From assembly GCA_017456685.1 (NCBI GenBank), contig JAFTIV010000008.1, positions 1 to 14,936 on the forward strand: DNA of 14,936 nt, written 5' to 3'. The position numbers were made by a program, and so were the translations under genes. This document shows positions 13,224 through 14,936 of the stretch, in pieces (the first letter of the stretch is position 1; every line of letters begins with the position of its first letter). The notes under the pieces are model-generated. The model worked only from the letters and a program-made list of their open reading frames with translations, ran no database searches and was not told the DNA's origin. This DNA comes from Clostridia bacterium (GTDB lineage Bacteria > Bacillota > Clostridia > Oscillospirales > CAG-272).

Positions 13224-13264
13224 AAAAAAATGAAAAGCAAATCCCACTTGGGAATTTGCTTTTC
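13224..13264 (-). terminator. Intrinsic terminator after spoIVB
   Basis: On the minus strand GAAAAGCAAAT (13264-13254) pairs with ATTTGCTTTTC (13242-13232), enclosing a short CCC/GGG extension, and is followed by ATTTTTTT. It separates spoIVB from sigG. Confidence 0.88.
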
Positions 13265-13270
13265 AAATTG

Positions 13271-14377
13271 CTATTTAAGCATATCAGGCATTGCCGAAAT
13301 CATATTTTCAATAAAAATTCCGTAGCCCTCAGTAGGACTGTTTATAAGAACATGAGTAACCGCACCTATAATTCTTCCATCTTGTATAATAGGAGAGCCA
13401 CTCATTCCTTGAACAATTCCACCTGTTTTTAAAAGTAGTCGAGGGTCTGTTACCTTAACTCGAAAATTTTTTATGCTTGATGAGGTTAAATCAATATCAC
13501 TTATTGAAATTTTGTATTTTTGAGGTCCATTGTCGTCAAGAGTGCACCAAATATAAGCCTCGCCCTCTTTTATTTCCTCCTTAGGGCAAAGATGAAGCTT
13601 GCCCTCGGGACAACTGATGGTGTTAAGAGCAATCGTTCCAAAAACACCGCTTGATGAGTTCCTTAAAAGAGAACCGATTTTCTTTGCATTAAGCATTCCT
13701 CTAAGCTCACCAGCAGTTCCTACCTGACCCTTGATAACACCGTTTATAGACGCACTCATTACAATGCCCTTTGAAAGAGAAACCAATCTTCCCGAGGTAG
13801 AGTCGCAAATACCATGCCCAAGTCCGCCAAAAGCCCCTGTTACAGGATTTATAAAGGTTATAGTGCCTATGCCAGAGGTCGAATCCTTGACGAAAATTCC
13901 CGTCTTGTAGCTTTGCTCCTCGCTTGAAAAAACAGGCTTGAAGGTAAAGCTAAGCGTTTCTCGCCCTCTTTCGACAGTTAAAGTGACACAATCACCACCG
14001 CGAGAGGAAACTAAAGAGGCAAAATCATCGATTGAATTGACAGGTGTACCATTTACCTCAGTAATTAAATCTCCTATGCGAATTCCTGCCTTGAATGCGA
14101 CAGAGGCATTTTCACCCTGAGTAGAGGAGAAGCCGACAACAGTAAGACCTCGTGAAATTATCTTTACACCAAACGGCATTCCGCCTGGATAAAGCTCAAT
14201 TTTTGAAATATCAGTGATTTTATCGCTTTGCACCTGCGAAACGAAGGAGTCGAGCGCGTTTGCCTTACCACGACTCGCCCAAGCATCCGTATAACCTACG
14301 GCAAGAGAAGGAATACTAAGCGCAAAAATCAACACAATAGCTAACAAAAATCGAGCAATAATTTTCGTAGCCTTCAT
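13271..14377 (-). CDS. spoIVB: SpoIVB sporulation serine peptidase (S55)
   Basis: SpoIVB is made in the forespore, secreted into the intermembrane space, and cleaves SpoIVFA to trigger pro-sigma-K processing in the mother cell. The 368-residue protein has an N-terminal membrane anchor or signal segment (about 6-27), a PDZ domain (about 70-150, with GENASVAFKAGIRIGDLITEVNG), and the S55 peptidase domain. His188 in GLGHGICD, Asp311 in KVTDPRL and Ser326 in GMSGSPI match the catalytic triad; the Asp-to-Ser distance of 15 equals that in Bacillus. It is shorter than the Bacillus protein (426). AAAGGA lies about 12 bases before the start. recN, its usual Bacillus neighbour, is absent; sigG follows. 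Confidence 0.95.
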   Translation of the reverse strand: MKATKIIARFLLAIVLIFALSIPSLAVGYTDAWASRGKANALDSFVSQVQSDKITDISKIELYPGGMPFGVKIISRGLTVVGFSSTQGENASVAFKAGIRIGDLITEVNGTPVNSIDDFASLVSSRGGDCVTLTVERGRETLSFTFKPVFSSEEQSYKTGIFVKDSTSGIGTITFINPVTGAFGGLGHGICDSTSGRLVSLSKGIVMSASINGVIKGQVGTAGELRGMLNAKKIGSLLRNSSSGVFGTIALNTISCPEGKLHLCPKEEIKEGEAYIWCTLDDNGPQKYKISISDIDLTSSSIKNFRVKVTDPRLLLKTGGIVQGMSGSPIIQDGRIIGAVTHVLINSPTEGYGIFIENMISAMPDMLK

Positions 14378-14410
14378 TTAAATTTAATGTCCTTTCATAT
14401 TTGTTATATT

Positions 14411-14439
14411 TAATTTGTGTAGATAAATGCTTTTTATGT
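14411..14439 (-). promoter_or_regulatory. Candidate forespore (sigma-G/F) promoter of spoIVB
   Basis: ACATA (14439-14435) and CAAATTA (14417-14411) with a 17-base spacer resemble the sigma-G consensus (GHATR, CATnnTA) with one mismatch in each box. Weak evidence; spoIVB is sigma-G and sigma-F dependent in Bacillus. Confidence 0.3.
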
Positions 14440-14501
14440 CTAACAAAATTATAAGAAAAGTATATTAACTTCCAAGAAAAGCAGAAAAAATCATAACATA
14501 C

Positions 14502-14530
14502 TTGACTTTTCCAAGCAAAAAGCCTATAAT
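14502..14530 (+). promoter_or_regulatory. Sigma-A promoter of the MarR gene
   Basis: TTGACT (14502-14507) and a perfect TATAAT (14525-14530) with a 17-base spacer; start near 14537. Confidence 0.8.
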
Positions 14531-14534
14531 TTAA

Positions 14535-14550
14535 TTAGTAAACTAACTAA
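14535..14550 (+). promoter_or_regulatory. Candidate MarR operator at the transcription start
   Basis: TTAGT-AA-ACTAA (14535-14546) is a 12-base inverted repeat, with a second overlapping ACTAA up to 14550. It covers the predicted transcription start, where MarR proteins usually repress their own genes. Confidence 0.5.
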
Positions 14551-14562
14551 ACGAGGTGCAAA

Positions 14563-14936
14563 ATGAAGGTTGATGAGCTTGAATATTTGCGAAAAAATCA
14601 AAAAAGAACTACGATGGTAATAGCTAATCAGCTGTCAAAAGCATTCGAGGATTCTATGAATAAAATGGTAGAAAGCCCGATATTAAAGGAAAAAACTGCA
14701 AGAACTGCATTGATTTATCTATCATATAAAAACGGAGTAACTCAGCAGGAGCTTGTAAGAGTAACACAAATGAAGGGCTCAACCGTTAGCATTGCAATTT
14801 CAAACCTTGAAAAGCAGGGCTATGTCACAAAAGAAGCAAACGAATATGATATGCGCTCTGTAAAAATCTATATCACAAGCGAGGGAAGACGCCTTGCAAC
14901 ACAAATCGAAGCGGTTTTAAAGGATTTTGAAAAAAA
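14563..14936 (+). CDS. MarR family transcriptional regulator, 3' end beyond the window
   Basis: The frame opens at ATG 14563 after GAGGT (14553-14557) and stays open to the last base, giving 124 complete codons without a stop. The product begins MKVDELEYLRKNQKR and has a helical dimerisation start, then a winged helix-turn-helix: GVTQQELVRVTQMKGSTVSIAISNLEKQGYVTKEA, with the wing DMRSVKIYITSEGR, the MarR-family signature (DxRxxxxxLTxxG pattern). MarR proteins are ligand- or redox-responsive repressors, often of efflux or detoxification genes. A typical length of 140-150 residues means about 20 residues are missing. Any controlled gene downstream lies outside the window. Confidence 0.9.
   Translation, partial: MKVDELEYLRKNQKRTTMVIANQLSKAFEDSMNKMVESPILKEKTARTALIYLSYKNGVTQQELVRVTQMKGSTVSIAISNLEKQGYVTKEANEYDMRSVKIYITSEGRRLATQIEAVLKDFEK

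Noticed and set aside
1..14936. CRISPR arrays, tRNA or rRNA genes, insertion sequences, prophage or toxin-antitoxin genes
   Set aside because: No regularly spaced repeats, no cloverleaf or rRNA segments, no transposase or terminal repeats. The ParA partner resembles an antitoxin in fold but has no toxin next to it.

Overview
The window looks like a chromosomal core segment of a low-GC, endospore-forming Firmicute, most likely class Clostridia. The evidence is the forespore sigma factor sigG next to spoIVB, the lepB-rbgA-rnhB-yraN cluster beside rplS, yajC followed by a small four-helix membrane protein, a trmK-Nif3 pair, AT-rich intergenic DNA, strong GGAGG-type ribosome binding sites, and consensus sigma-A promoters with 17-base spacers. 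I see no rRNA, tRNA, CRISPR array, insertion sequence or prophage.

Layout. Bases 1-2541 (minus strand) hold one operon: signal peptidase I, the ribosome-assembly GTPase RbgA, ribonuclease HII, a YraN-type nuclease-fold protein, and the first nine codons of another gene at the edge. Facing away from it is rplS (L19), with a structured leader and a strong terminator. Bases 3189-4172 (minus) hold yajC and a small membrane protein separated by a hairpin. Bases 4327-9241 (plus) hold an RluD-type pseudouridine synthase, a DUF3810-like membrane zinc peptidase, murA, a DUF1858 protein, trmK and a Nif3 protein, the last three joined by 2-base gaps or ATGA overlaps. Bases 9242-10663 hold an isolated partition-like cassette: ParA plus a small AT-hook/ribbon-helix-helix-like protein behind an AT-rich upstream region. 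A minus-strand FkbM-type methyltransferase and a plus-strand HIT protein follow, sharing an overlapping divergent promoter region. Bases 12395-14377 (minus) hold spoIVB and sigG. The window ends inside a plus-strand MarR-family regulator with a likely autoregulatory operator.

How the parts work together. Most genes are housekeeping: envelope (lepB, yajC, murA), ribosome and tRNA (rplS, rbgA, rlu, trmK), genome maintenance (rnhB, ParA pair) and sporulation (spoIVB, sigG). The most unusual points are: (1) rnhB has no in-frame start codon upstream of its catalytic DEAGRG motif and appears to carry a one-base frameshift at its third codon; (2) an orphan ParA/AT-hook partition-like module next to an AT-rich island resembling a second island about 2.8 kb away; (3) three minus- or plus-strand leaders (murA, sigG, the gene after yajC) in which an inverted repeat covers the ribosome binding site, two of them with a promoter placed so that only read-through transcripts would fold; (4) a probably leaderless pseudouridine synthase mRNA; and (5) an RbgA whose G4 motif reads NKCS instead of NKxD.
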